Origin: Amoebophrya sp. A120
Taxonomy: Eukaryota; Sar; Dinophyceae; Syndiniales; Amoebophryaceae
DNA: 64,000 bases
Reading direction: 5' to 3'
Assembly (NCBI GenBank): GCA_905178155.1
Contig: CAJINV010000005.1
Location: 3,403,716 to 3,467,715, forward strand
Shown here: positions 22,203 through 33,095 of the stretch, in pieces
Numbering within the stretch: the first letter of the stretch is position 1
Layout: the number at the start of each line of letters is the position of its first letter
Notes under the pieces: generated by a model
Database searches by the model: none
Seen by the model: the letters and a program-made list of their open reading frames with translations, nothing else
Told to the model about the DNA's origin: nothing
Translations under genes and position numbers: made by a program

Positions 22203-22971
22203 CTTCGTGGAAAATCAATATAAATCTTTGATAATTGCGTAAAGGACTGCGACTGCTTACTCTGGTCTCATAAACATTTCAATTTCTGAAGACACGCCAC
22301 GATGAAAGATTGATAGATAAACATGGATTAAAAATTATCTGGGGTTTGCGCACTACGAGTGCTACTGCTAGCTAGCTTGTCCTCGTCTCTACAACTGGCT
22401 TTGAATGGCAAGTCTCTCTAGCACCAGCAGGAGCAGCGCCAGGTAGTAGAATCGAAATCGATTCCTCCAGCATAGAAAGAAAAAATTGAAGTCTGCAGAT
22501 CTCCAGGACCGACATTGGTTAGTTTGGAGCAACAGATGTCCCACATTGCGATGTTGTTGGGTCTTCGCGGATTGAAACCGAGACAATAAACGGATCATGT
22601 CACCCGAAGCTGAGCTTCACCGACAAGAAAGAGGTGGAGTGGCTGGAGTTGATAGTGAAGTACCCGAGTCAGTGACACTTTGTCTTTCGCTTTCCTGCAT
22701 GACTACGGCAAAGCTACTACGTGTTCAAAGCCAAGCGTCGACTGATTGATTCTGGTGAAGCAGCAATCGTGGCATAAAATCAGTTTTTCCTTGGGCGAAA
22801 GAATTGGTTTGTTTTTTCCAAACATTGAAAAATTATGCGCGTGAGCGTGAGGGTTCGGTTTTTATTTTTTTCGTACCAGAAGCAGAAACAGTTGAAACTT
22901 TGTCAACACATAGACATACATTCGTCAATTCAACATCAATATCGAAATTGAGACACAAACGAGCTAATCGC
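22203..22971. other. Intergenic region
   Basis: About 770 bp upstream of the pyrophosphatase and downstream of the next gene. No repeat, RNA gene or convincing frame recognised. Confidence 0.4.
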
Positions 22972-24833
22972 TCACAAATCCTCTTTCCCACCCTTTTTCT
23001 TCGCACCCTTTCCTTTCTTCTTTTTCTTACCCCCGCCACCACCGCCGTTCTTCTTTTTCGTATTCTTGAGCCCCACCTTGGCGTGCGGATTTTCGGACCC
23101 AATCCCCCCGTCCATGGGTTTGATGTGTGCCGACAGCCTTCGGTTGCACTTGGCCGCGTGCTTGCACGTCATCATCGCTAAGTGTTCGATGTTCAGCTTT
23201 TTCATCTGTTTTAGGATGAACCGCGCAATTTCGTCTCGGCGGCTGCCGATGGTCTGTTCGCAGGAGAAAAAGACGATGTCCTTCCAAAGCTCGTACGTGT
23301 TCACGGCGTGATCCGAGGGGATCTCCTTCACCGACGTTGGCGGATGAACACACGGCCAGGTCTTGCGCTCCTCTTCCGGACCTGATGTGACGAGTGGACG
23401 GATGGTATTTTTGTCGTAGGGTGCTCCTGCTTGTCTCGTAGTCGTAGTTTGCTATCAGTATCTTTTGACAGCAGGGGCAAGACGACACGGACACACATGA
23501 AGAACTACTACGTACATCGTAAAGTAGACCCTAAAGAGGCTGAAATTGAACGTAAACAAATTTATACAAATCAGTACATGGCCTGATGTTGTACCCCAAG
23601 TACAGAAAGTCGTCCTTGAACAACTTGGCACAGCCCACTTTCTTGTTCAAAACCTGCGCTATCCCGCGTAAAAAGTTCCCCACCCCATAGCTGTCATGCA
23701 AATCTGCATGGTGGAACTGTCTCGCATGCGGAGCCCCATGAGAGGCATCCTCTTGGCGTGTTTCCGAATTTGTCATGCTCCAATCAGGATGATGCGCTAG
23801 GCCTGTGATGCTGCTGAACTAGCCCAGCAGGATCACGCCACGAGGCCAAACTTGTCATGCGCAACAGCCAAAGCTTGTTGATTTGTCTTGCTGATTTCCC
23901 AACTTGACAATGGTGCGGGGGCGTTTTTAGATACGATATGCACTTGGACGCCGTCATTGACCGTCTGGTTCCAGTCCCGGCCGTCCTTGTATTTTATCGC
24001 CAATAGGTATGAGATCGCACAAAACCCCCTCCCCCACGTTTGTCATGCTAAATACCAAATCCAAGCGCTGCATTGTGGTACTCTTTGCATTACAGATTCC
24101 GAAAGCCCGAGGGGGAGCTGTGCATTGTCATAACATGCTACGGTCCGTGCCCGGGTCGCGGTGCCCCTCCATGTAATCAAGCAGGTGGTCTTCCGTGACC
24201 CTCTTACTCGCGATTTTCGCGAAGGGGCGAAGGTCTGTTGGAGTTAAACCCGGGTTGAATTCGTCCGTTATCTGCGGCTCCAGATCAGTGGCGGTTACTT
24301 CATCATTTTCGCCGAGAGAAGAAGTTGAAGCGGTAGTACTAGCATCCAAGGAATTTGTCGAATTTTTATCTTCCCCGTCCACGGGGAGCTGCACCTTCTC
24401 GAAGTCGGTGAAATTTCTCTTCAGCATCGTCTTCAGCAGCGTTGTGCAAACGTCGCAGCGGGCGAAGTCCGCCAAACGGATGGCCTCAGTCTCGTCGGCC
24501 TCCGTCGGGCCCTTCATGTAGACGTTGTAATATCTGAAAAAAGCGCCGATGGTGCCGGAAAGCTTCCCGTCAATCGGTTGCATGCCCTCGGGATGGACGG
24601 ATTGCAGCTCCGGCGTCATCCGCTGGACACTGGCGTCGAGTTGTTCTTGAGCAAAGGCAAGCTGCAGAATAAAATTATGGGGTACAAAGATGAGAAATAA
24701 GTGGGATGCCCTCAACAGCGCATTGCAAAAACGGCAGCTGCCTGTCGACATCTTGCTGTCACCCTGCTGGAAGGCGGTGTAGTTGTTTATGTTTGTCTCT
24801 CTGAAACTCACTTGCAGATGCAAGCAGAGTCAT
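22972..24833 (-). CDS. Cysteine-containing protein with Lys/Gly-rich C-terminus, possibly saposin-like
   Basis: The best start is the ATG at 24833, giving a short signal-like N-terminus that joins by an intron to AFAQEQLDASVQRMTPE. Removal of the two introner-like elements (24008-24132, 23660-23938) links GTDRSM to LAIKYKDGRDW and GVQV to QVLNKKVGCAK in one frame. A further intron near 23400-23540 leads to the last exon (TSVKEIPSDHAVNTYELW), which ends in GGGGGGKKKKKGKGAKKKGG. Cysteine pairs such as RCDVCTTLLK, GCAKLF and IRPCTDLY are spaced like the helices of saposin or canopy-type proteins, which act in the secretory pathway. The call is tentative, since the lysine-rich tail is unusual for a secreted protein. 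The first intron does not follow GT-AG with a frame-keeping join. Confidence 0.55.
23660..23938. mobile_element. Introner-like element, family C (279 bp)
   Basis: Inverted ends are TATCCCGCGTAAAAAGTTCC and TATCGTATCTAAAAACGCCC. Flanks tgcgc and tgcac differ at one base. The interior includes a CTGTCATGCAAATCTGCATG segment shared with the family C copy at 5852. Excision restores the frame between GVQV and QVLNKK. Confidence 0.8.
24008..24132. mobile_element. Introner-like element, short diverged family C relative (125 bp)
   Basis: Ends TATGAGATCGCACAAAACCC and, reverse complemented, TATGACAATGCACAGCTCCC agree at most positions. The flanks atagg and acatg match at only three of five bases. Removal with one flank copy joins DRSM to LAIKYK in frame, which supports intron status. 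Confidence 0.6.
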
Positions 24834-27343
24834 GAGTGTTTGCGGGTGCCCTAATTATGTATTACGAGGCACGAGCGAGGACAGTCTTGCCGAAAAATCA
24901 AGGAAGCGGGTGCTCACGTGCAAGCGAAGTTACAGTTAGCGTAGCCAAAGAGCTCCGCGAAGATCATTCTTCAATGGGCAACAAACACAACAAGAGAACA
25001 CGACAACGAGAAACAAGACATTCCTAACGAACTCGAACGCGGGGGCAAACATGCAGGCCCCAAAGCAAACTCTTGCTTTATTCTTTTTTCAGAAGCAGCT
25101 GCTGGCACTCCAGTGGCACGTTAATGGCAACAGCCCAAACAAGAATTGCAGACGGCCGCGGAGCGCCGCTCGCAATGAATGCGCCGGCCCACGCCATAGG
25201 GCGGCGTCACTATCTATCTAGCACGGGGGGCCGCCCGGCCGCTACGCGCGTCCGTGGCCTGCGGGCGCTCGCAGTGGCTCTCGCCGGCCCAAGCATCCAC
25301 GGCTAGCCACCCCGACTGTTCCTCGCGGGCGGCTCGCCCAAAGTAGGCAATGAGCCAAAACAACAGGAGACGGGCCAAGGAAGGGCGCGGGGGCCCGGGT
25401 GAGGGGGGGCGCGGACGGATGGGGCGGCCGACCAATCGAAGAGCCGGCCCCCTGGCCTAGGGGGCGGGCAAAGCCGGCCCATGGAATGAATGCCCAGCAA
25501 AGGGCGAAAATAAAGGGGGCCGGGGGCCGCCGATGGGGCGCCAGGAATTTTGTACGTAGTAGTAGTAGTATTACGTCACCCACAGACGGCAGGGAACCCG
25601 GAGAAGCTTGCAGCCGGCCGCCTTCATCTGGCCGCTTTCCGAAGCCACACGCCCTGCGCCGTGCGTCTAAACTTGGAGACGTCGGCGCGAAACCCGTCGG
25701 AAATGCGGCGGGGGAGTCGCGGTTGAAATGCGAATGGTGTGACCGTAGCCAATTCGTAAACTACCCTGCCCAAGGCCGGCAGATCACACAACTCACCGAC
25801 AAGGCCGCGTCGACATCTGCCCGGCTTTCTCGATTGGGGCGAATACGCCCGCCCCTGTTCGCGCAGTACATTTATAGCCCGGACCCGCCGGCGTGCCCCT
25901 ACTTCTGAAATTGAAACTGTCTGCCTGGGCACCCGGCGCAGGCGATCCCACCCGGGGGGCCACCCGCCCAGGCGGAGAGCTTCGGCGGGGCGGGTCGGTC
26001 CCGGGGTTTCTTGGCGCGCCAGTAAGCGCGCGGGCTACCGCTTCGGCTTTACCCACCCCAGCAAGGCCGGTCGCCGAGCGGAATTGCCCCCGCGCGCCGC
26101 CCCCAAAAGAAGCCGCAAACCCCTGCCGGTGCGCCACCGCCTTGGGCGTGCTGCGTGTGAACGCGCGAAACTCACAAGGGGCGCCCTTTCGCCACTGACT
26201 GCGGAAGCCGAATCTGCGCCACCCCGCCTCTGTCGCGGGGCGTCCTTAATTGCGCCAAATCTGCGAAAATTTTACAAGCGGGGAAGGCCCTGCGGAATGA
26301 GCTCTCGCTCTTCGGCTGGGCCCGGGTAAATATCAAGGCCCGCGCGCCCCGGCCCCTGGGCGGCTGGAAGCGAGGAACGCGGCGCGCCCGGGAAGCATAC
26401 AACTACAAGGGAGGGCCGCCACCATGGGCCGGCCCCCACACCTCGCAACCGCTCGCGTCTTGACATAGAAGAGGCCCTTTCTCTGGTGGGTCGGTGCCTG
26501 TTCCACGTCAACAAACTCCGAGCGCTTCTCTTCGAGATTCACACTCCCGCCGGCCGATACGGGCGCGCAAAGTTTCCCAAGCTGTAGAAGCCGCCCCTAT
26601 TTTAAAAGCGGGCTACTAGCCGAGACGGAGACTACCCGAGTAGCAAGACCACCAGGGGAACACATACACAACACCGGGAAACGCTGCGTGCGCTATGTAT
26701 AGTGCTCTGCAACAATCTTTCTGTGCGTTCCATTCTCGGCACAACAAAACACTGCAAATGCGCTGGTTGTGATCGGCGATGGAACGTGTCGCCACGCATC
26801 TATCTACAAGTACAACTACAACGGTCAAACTGCTAGGCATCATAAGGCCAATCCAAACGATGTTAAAGTCGCCAGAGACCTGCTCGCTTGATTTGCCGCG
26901 ACAAGGGGGAAGGATACAGCAACAGCATACAGCTGTGCTTGAGGATAACAAAATGTAAGCAAAACAGTGTGTGCACGCTTTTCGAATTCACATTCAGCTT
27001 AGGTAGAAAATTCTATACTTATATACGAATAGAAGCATAGCATCTTTTATTTCGAATAGATGTAGTGCAAGTGCTAGCGTGTTGATACAATAATTTTGTC
27101 TCATTTTTTGGCAGTGAAGACGCCTATTCATGGAAGGCGAAACATTGTACAAGTTTGTGTTCGATCAGTAATTCTTTGTTCTACAACAACAAGGGAACAA
27201 CAACAGCACAGGGAAACGCGATGACTAAAGCTAACCTTTGCGTAATCGTAGTTTACTTTTACGCCTGTCTCGACCGCGTGTGCCATAGTCTCAACCCTCT
27301 TCCGCTTCTCCGCAGAAAAATTTTGTTTCAAGACCTCACCCCG
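24834..27343. other. Intergenic region with a GC-rich island at about 25100-26600
   Basis: The flanks resemble ordinary intergenic DNA, but the central 1.5 kb is strongly GC-rich with many GGCC and CGCG runs. Frames are open there on both strands because GC-rich DNA has few stops, and none has protein character. The cause could be a CpG-like island, an old mobile element or recent foreign DNA. It is not obviously similar to the GC-rich cores at 45.5-47.4 kb, although the composition is alike. Confidence 0.5.
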
Positions 27344-30300
27344 TCATCCACACAGAACCGCCAATGGAAACAGATGCGTCGGCGGCCACAGTGCGATCGT
27401 CGCTAACATCACCCACTGTGAAGTAGCGTTCTGGTGGATCGTGAAATACCAGACCAATTGCGCAAATCCCAGCATCGACAAACACCAGGAGACGACGAAG
27501 CAAACTTCCAAATTCCGGAAAAACTGCCGCAATTCGTGGCGGTAACTCGCCGCGTCCAGCTTGTACTCGGAGGACGTAACAGCAGCGCTCGCATGATCGG
27601 CTTCACGAGAAGAGCTCTTCCGAGTGCTGAATTAGAATTTTGATGTTTTAAATTTGATGTATCCATACTTGCAAGAGAACGAAAAGCAGTGCGAGCAAGC
27701 ATAGAGAAGCAAATCCAGCGGCATGTCACATTTTTCTATGTACCTCCTACTCCGCGTCGGTGTGAACAAAAGTTTTTCGTCCTCTTTCCCCGCCGACTTC
27801 CTCTCCCCGGCACCATTCCTCGCCACCACCCTGCCCTGCACGATCGGAAGCTTGATCTCCCCCGTTTTGTAAAAAACATCGCTCTCGTCCCGATCGTCCA
27901 AAGCCCCGCCAGTGGTCAATAGTTCCCTAGCTTGTTTACTCGCCGGATTAAACGTGTCTTTCGACCCGTTTTCACTAGTCGTCGTCCCGTCCGCCATGTG
28001 GTAGTGCTGCGCGACTTGCGATCTACTGATAAAAGTTGTCTCGGAAGAGGAGGAGATAGACGCGACAGTGCCGGTGAGAACGTTCTTGCTCGTCGTGGTC
28101 GACGCATGCGGGTAGTTTGCGGCAGTAGTGCCTCCTGGAACTATCGTCCCGACCGAGGAGGCAGAACTGCTCCGATGGATGTGATGTTCGAAAGCAGCGC
28201 CAGGAGTTGTGCCTTTGTTGCTCTCATCCCCGGACGCAGTCGTGCTTCCGCCTTGCTCAACATCGATGTTTCTTGATGGTTGCTGCAATAAATTCACGGG
28301 CTCCAGCAAATTAATCGGCTTTTGCCACTCCGGCTGCTTTTTCTTCTTTTCTTGATTCAGCTGCTGTTCGGATTCGGTTGTGGAGAAGGCGGAAGAGGTT
28401 CCAGAGGACCCGGAGGCTGTAGTGGAGGCTCCTACTGGTCGTACTCCTTTTTCTTGTTTTCCATCCGTTTTGATGTTCGTCGCCGTGTTCCCCCGCACAG
28501 CAAAATCCAAACCCAAATCTTCTTGTTCCTCCGCACTGGAGCTGCTGCTGCTCGACGAGGTTCCGATGTAGATCCCCTTCTCGATGTCCCCGCCGAGAAA
28601 CAAGCCTGCCGCCCCAGTCACCGGTAGCTCCGACCGCCAGTATTTGTCGGACTCAAACGACGCTAAAAGCGGATCTTCCTCCAGCATGTTGCTGTCCTCC
28701 CAAACCGACGGCCCCGCCGGAAAATCGGAGATCGTTTCGTCCTTTTTCGTGCTGTCCGCGGTATTCCGGCTCTTGTTGTTCGCGTTCGAAATGGTGGTCC
28801 CGCCGGCCGCACCAGATTTCCGGCTCACCACGGAATTCTGCAGGATCTTCTGCCTCGGGAACAGCCCCATGCGGTGGGTTTCGAGAATCGAGCACCGCGT
28901 GAAGGCCTCGCGATTGAGCAGGTCGGAAATGTTGGGGAAGGGAAGTTGTTTTTTGGGTTTTTGACTGGTCGCTGCGTTGATGTCTTCGCGTTCGGCATGA
29001 TTCTCCTCCTCGTCATTAGACGTTGGTAGCGCGAGCAACATCGGGCACTTCTGCTGGCTCATGTACCCGATGCGAAAGAAGATGAGCCTGCGTTGATGAT
29101 GAGACGTGAGTACAACTGCTTTGTCAACATGCAGCTGCTAGACAGCTTTTCCTTTCTGATCCAAATTCGGCTTTGATACAGGAAGATTTTTTTGTGATCA
29201 TGCAAAACCAAAAACCTTTGTACTAAAATGATCCAAGAAGAACTTATACCTTCCCAAATCCATCGCCAGCGTGCACGACGACAGCCCCAACGCGACCACG
29301 TACAAGGTCAGAAACAGTGTCACACTGGCCAACCCCCACGGCACCATCGCCAACGCCAGTGACCCACTCAAGGTTAGAACCAAGATGAAGCAGTTTGTGA
29401 ACGACAGCCGCGAGGCGTAAACTAATCCCTTCCGCGTCCGCGCTTCAAACGCGATCCAGACCGCTCGGGTGTAGCAGTTGGAGTAGATGGATTTGAACCA
29501 CGATTTCACATCGGAACAAACGCAGGGCGGGTCCACCGCCGCTTTGACCACGTTTTTTAACGCGTACTGCTTGTGCATGTTGACATCGTGGTTCTGCACC
29601 GACGTGATAGCACTATCCTCGTTCCAACTGGGATCATCCCTTTCAATGCGGTAAATCGGGTGTCGGTACCAGGAACAGAGAAACAGGTTCAGCGCTGCTT
29701 TTGCCGACATCAGACGGAACAGGTTTGGCGCTAACGCGATCGTTTCCTCGATCGACCGCTCGTACCAGGGAAGGTGGTGAGAAGTACCGGCTGTAGTAAA
29801 ACTTCTACTGCTGAGAAGATGCGGTTCATGCTGCTGCGCTGTTCCGCTTCCGATCATGAACATCTTTGAGTTTGAGGTAGTCCCGTGTTCCAGAAAGGAA
29901 AGCCACGCAGTCTTGCTGTCATCTGTGGCCATCATCTGTGTAACCGATGACCCGATCGCCGCGCCAGCGCCGGCAGCCGCACTCCCGAAAGAGGAGGAGC
30001 TACCTGTTGTCATCGACGGCCCCGCGACTGCGATCAGCGCGAGTGCGGAGAAGTACACAGCGAGCATCAAGCTGCCGTGAGAAGCGAAGTATAGAAATTG
30101 CAGTCTCGGTGTTGGCGTGTAATCGCCGAGATACTTCTCGATCGGTTTGCACCAACAGGAAGTAACCGGCTCACGTTTACTAATTGCGTTGTTGGTAAAC
30201 GGCGCGGTGGCGTGTCTGGACAAATATTCACACATCAGGGACTCCCGGACAGTTGCGAAGGGGATTTTGTTGTTATTTTTCGCCGAGGTTTTGGTGTTTG

Positions 30301-30490
30301 ACGCGGAGGATGATTTACTTGTCGGGCTAGCACAGCCGGTCCCGGTTTGGTCGGAAGGTCGGTTTTCATCTTTTGCAGGGGAGGAAAACGTCGACGAGTG
30401 TTGGTTGGCGATCTCCTGTTCGTGATAGAACGCCAGATCATTTGCGCCGATGGCCACCACCCGGCCGTCATGCGTGAAAGAAGTTGCCAT
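27344..30490 (-). CDS. Multi-pass membrane protein of about 955 aa, function unknown
   Basis: Three exons (30490-29250, 29087-27744, 27626-27344) joined by two GT-AG introns give exactly 955 codons plus stop. Hydrophobic segments are visible near residues 130-155 (GSLMLAVYFSALALIAVAG), 265-285, 365-415 as a long double span (FILVLTLSGSLALAMVPWG then VTLFLTLYVVALGLS), and two more at the C-terminus (FVVSWCLSMLGFAQLVWYF and a following one). Between the fourth span and the C-terminal pair lies a Ser/Thr-rich loop of about 400 residues. The cysteine pair PPCVCSD sits in the loop before the third span. I do not recognise a transporter or receptor signature. Confidence 0.75.
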
Positions 30491-30906
30491 TTTTTCTCTT
30501 CGAGATTGTGCGATGAGTCTTTCACGTTCTACGTACGTCTGGTTTCAAATCGTACACCGTTCTTGACTTCGAGTCTTGTGTACACCTACATTGCCCAGAA
30601 CTTGTACCAACATCTGATCCTCGATCTTCAGACCATGCAAACTCGCGTGGTGCGTCAAGCGATCGTTCTTCCTCGTTCTTGGCGATCTTTCGACACATGT
30701 TTATGCTCTTCGATAGAAGTAACGACTTCACGTTCACTAGTAACAACGACCAAAAGGAGCGATTACGATAGCGAACTCGAGCAGAGAACGACGAAGACTT
30801 TATTCCCCAAAACGAAAGGCGAAGTTGATTCTTATAATTTCGAACGATCTGGCGTGTGCGACTCATCGATACAAGGAGCAATGGCAATCTCAAAAATACA
30901 CTGGCG
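30491..30906. other. Intergenic region
   Basis: About 415 bp between two co-directional genes; it must hold the 3' end of the EngB mRNA and the promoter of the membrane protein. Nothing else is recognisable. Confidence 0.4.
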
Positions 30907-32428
30907 TCATACGATGAAGTACATCAAGTACGAAGTAGCGCGAGTCAGTTGTAAAGTGCGAGCTACCATTACGCCCGTGAGATACTCGTGCTTAGATGCG
31001 GAATAACTTGATTCTGATTTTTGCTTGGATTGCTCGACCTGATATTTGGTTGAAACCTGGCTGCGAGCGGAAGAATTGGAATTCTGACGACTCTCACTAT
31101 TCATCAAGCCACAAAGTAATCCAATATGCGTTTGCAGTTCCGCAATACCGCAACCGTCTTTCGCGGAGATTGCGTGAATCGCAGGAACAATCGGCGCCTC
31201 AGGGCCTGTTTCGTCCTCTGGATACAAATTGTCGGAATCTGTATTGCTGGCGCGTCGAGATGAAAAGCAAGCGCTGGATGAGGTCGAAGATGCGGCCTTA
31301 TTTTTGTTCAAAAACTTTCCCAACATCTTCCCCCCGTACAACCTCCTTCTCGCCTGTTGCTCTTCCGTCCAAAACAATTCGTCGAACGGCAACGGGTCCC
31401 TCAACTCCAAAATCCTCTCGCTCGCTGCTTGGACCGCTTCGTGCAACTCCGTTCTGGTTAACAAATCCACCTTTGTCAACACGATCAGCTTCGTGTACCC
31501 GCGGAAAACCTTCCGCCAAACTTGTTCGTCCTCGGTCTTGATCCCCTTCCGAGCGTCGACCAAGCAGACGACGCATTTCAACAATCTCTTCGAGCACTCC
31601 TGGTCACAGAACTTCTGCAGTAGTTCTTTCCATTTATTCCTCAATTGCTTCTCTACCTTCGCAAACCCGTATCCAGGTAAATCGACAAAGTTGAACTTAT
31701 TTCGCACCTCGAAGCGGAACAGGTGTTTGGTCTGCCCGGGCGTGCCGGAGGAAAACGCAAGTTTTCGGTTGTTGAGCAGTGAATTCAGCAAGGTTGATTT
31801 CCCGGCGTTGGATTCGCCGATGAAGGCGATCATGGGAAGTTTGGTTTCCAGCGTTTCCATGGTTGCGGCCACGAGCACCGGGTGCGCCGTGACGGGTTTG
31901 GAGAAAAGTTTCTGGCGTACTAGGAGGGTTTGATGTTGTTTCGCAGATGAATCACTAGTAGCAGCTCGGATCATATCCAAGAAAAAAACACCATCACAAT
32001 CACGGTTGGGAAGTTTTGCATCAGAAATTTGTCTCGCATGACAAATTTTTCTTGTATTGCAAAAACACAAAGGGAAATCGCCTATAACTCTTGACTGTGA
32101 TGCAGTTTTGCGCATGACAAAATTTTTTGTATTACAAAACTGTGCAAAAGTGATTGTGATGGTGTTTTTTTCTTGGATAGATCAACGGAGCGAGGTCGTA
32201 GTTATTTTCTGCTGGGGTCGTGGTCCTTGTTGCGGTTGTCTTGCTCCTGCTGGACGTCGCAGCTGCGAAAGACGACGACGAGGAAGAGGAGGAAGCACTG
32301 CCTGAAGAAGATCCGCTTGCCGTCGCTTCTGCCAGTGTGATGAAAGGTTTGGCCAAGTACGGCACCGTTTTGGTTGGCTGGAGCACACTTGGAACCACTC
32401 GAGCCGCTTCGAGCAGGGAGGACCGCAT
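30907..32428 (-). CDS. EngB/YihA-type GTPase, probably organellar, 436 aa
   Basis: After removal of the introner-like element (31974-32179) and one copy of GATCA, two exons join as DLAPLI then RAATSDSSAKQ and give 436 residues. The GTPase core has G1 GESNAGKSTLLNSLL, the family-specific GTPGQTKHLFRF, G3 DLPGYGFAK, G4 VLTKVDLL and G5 ISAKDG. EngB proteins assist large-subunit assembly in bacteria, mitochondria and plastids. The N-terminal 100 residues lack acidic stretches, are rich in Ser, Ala, Thr and Arg and precede the conserved core, which fits a targeting peptide. Insertions with Ser-rich sequence occur before G5 and at the C-terminus. The target compartment, mitochondrion or a relic plastid, cannot be told from sequence alone. 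Confidence 0.9.
31974..32179. mobile_element. Introner-like element, family D (206 bp)
   Basis: The two ends are perfect inverted repeats of 30 bp, beginning TATCCAAGAAAAAAACACC. The direct repeat GATCA on both sides is also perfect, so this looks like a young insertion. The interior holds further CATGACAAATTT-type motifs found in the other families. Confidence 0.92.
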
Positions 32429-33095
32429 TTCTTGTTTTGCAATGCCAGCGATGAAAAGAACGAAAGCTGCTTCTAATGGTCTATGATCGAGACAGAGAGG
32501 ACCACATCCAAAAAGAAAATGTCAAACAAATCGCTAAAACAAGAACAACCAAAAGTCACAGAGAATGACCTTCGATCTCATTTTCGGCTTTGCTTTTTGG
32601 CCAATGGAAGTCAGGAGCTCTGTGTTGATATAGAAAAGACAGCTGGCAGCACTTTTTACTGAAGTAAGTAGATAGGAGTAGAGGAACCGGCAAGGAAACC
32701 TCCGAACAAGCAAACATTACTAACCGGCGAAGAGAACAAATGTAGCCTACGATCACGAAGACGACGTGTTCCGCCTCTAAAAATGATACGGTTTTCTCTA
32801 CTTTTATTTTAGCGCGTCGCAACATTGAAGAAAGATATCAAAGAACTCAGATGTTTTTCACAACTGTGTTGCAAGTCGTCCTACCACAGTAATACCGTTT
32901 TGATGCATGACAAGAAGAACTGGTTTATTTTTGACACGCTAACCCTCTTCGTTAGACATCTCAGATGATGCTTCATCGAGTAGCAGCCCGTACAATATTG
33001 AGCGTAGTTGGTTTTGAAAAAGTTTTACTTTCCTGTAGAAAGATCGCGCGAAGTTGTTTGTTTCAAGACAGGGACCAACAGCGCACCACGACACA
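32429..33095. other. Intergenic region
   Basis: About 670 bp between the EngB gene start and the MIC60 stop; no supported feature. Confidence 0.4.

Noticed and set aside
25214-26514. Several overlapping frames on both strands in the GC-rich island
   Set aside because: Stop codons are rare in GC-rich DNA; frames overlap in all phases and are Arg/Pro/Gly-rich with no motif.
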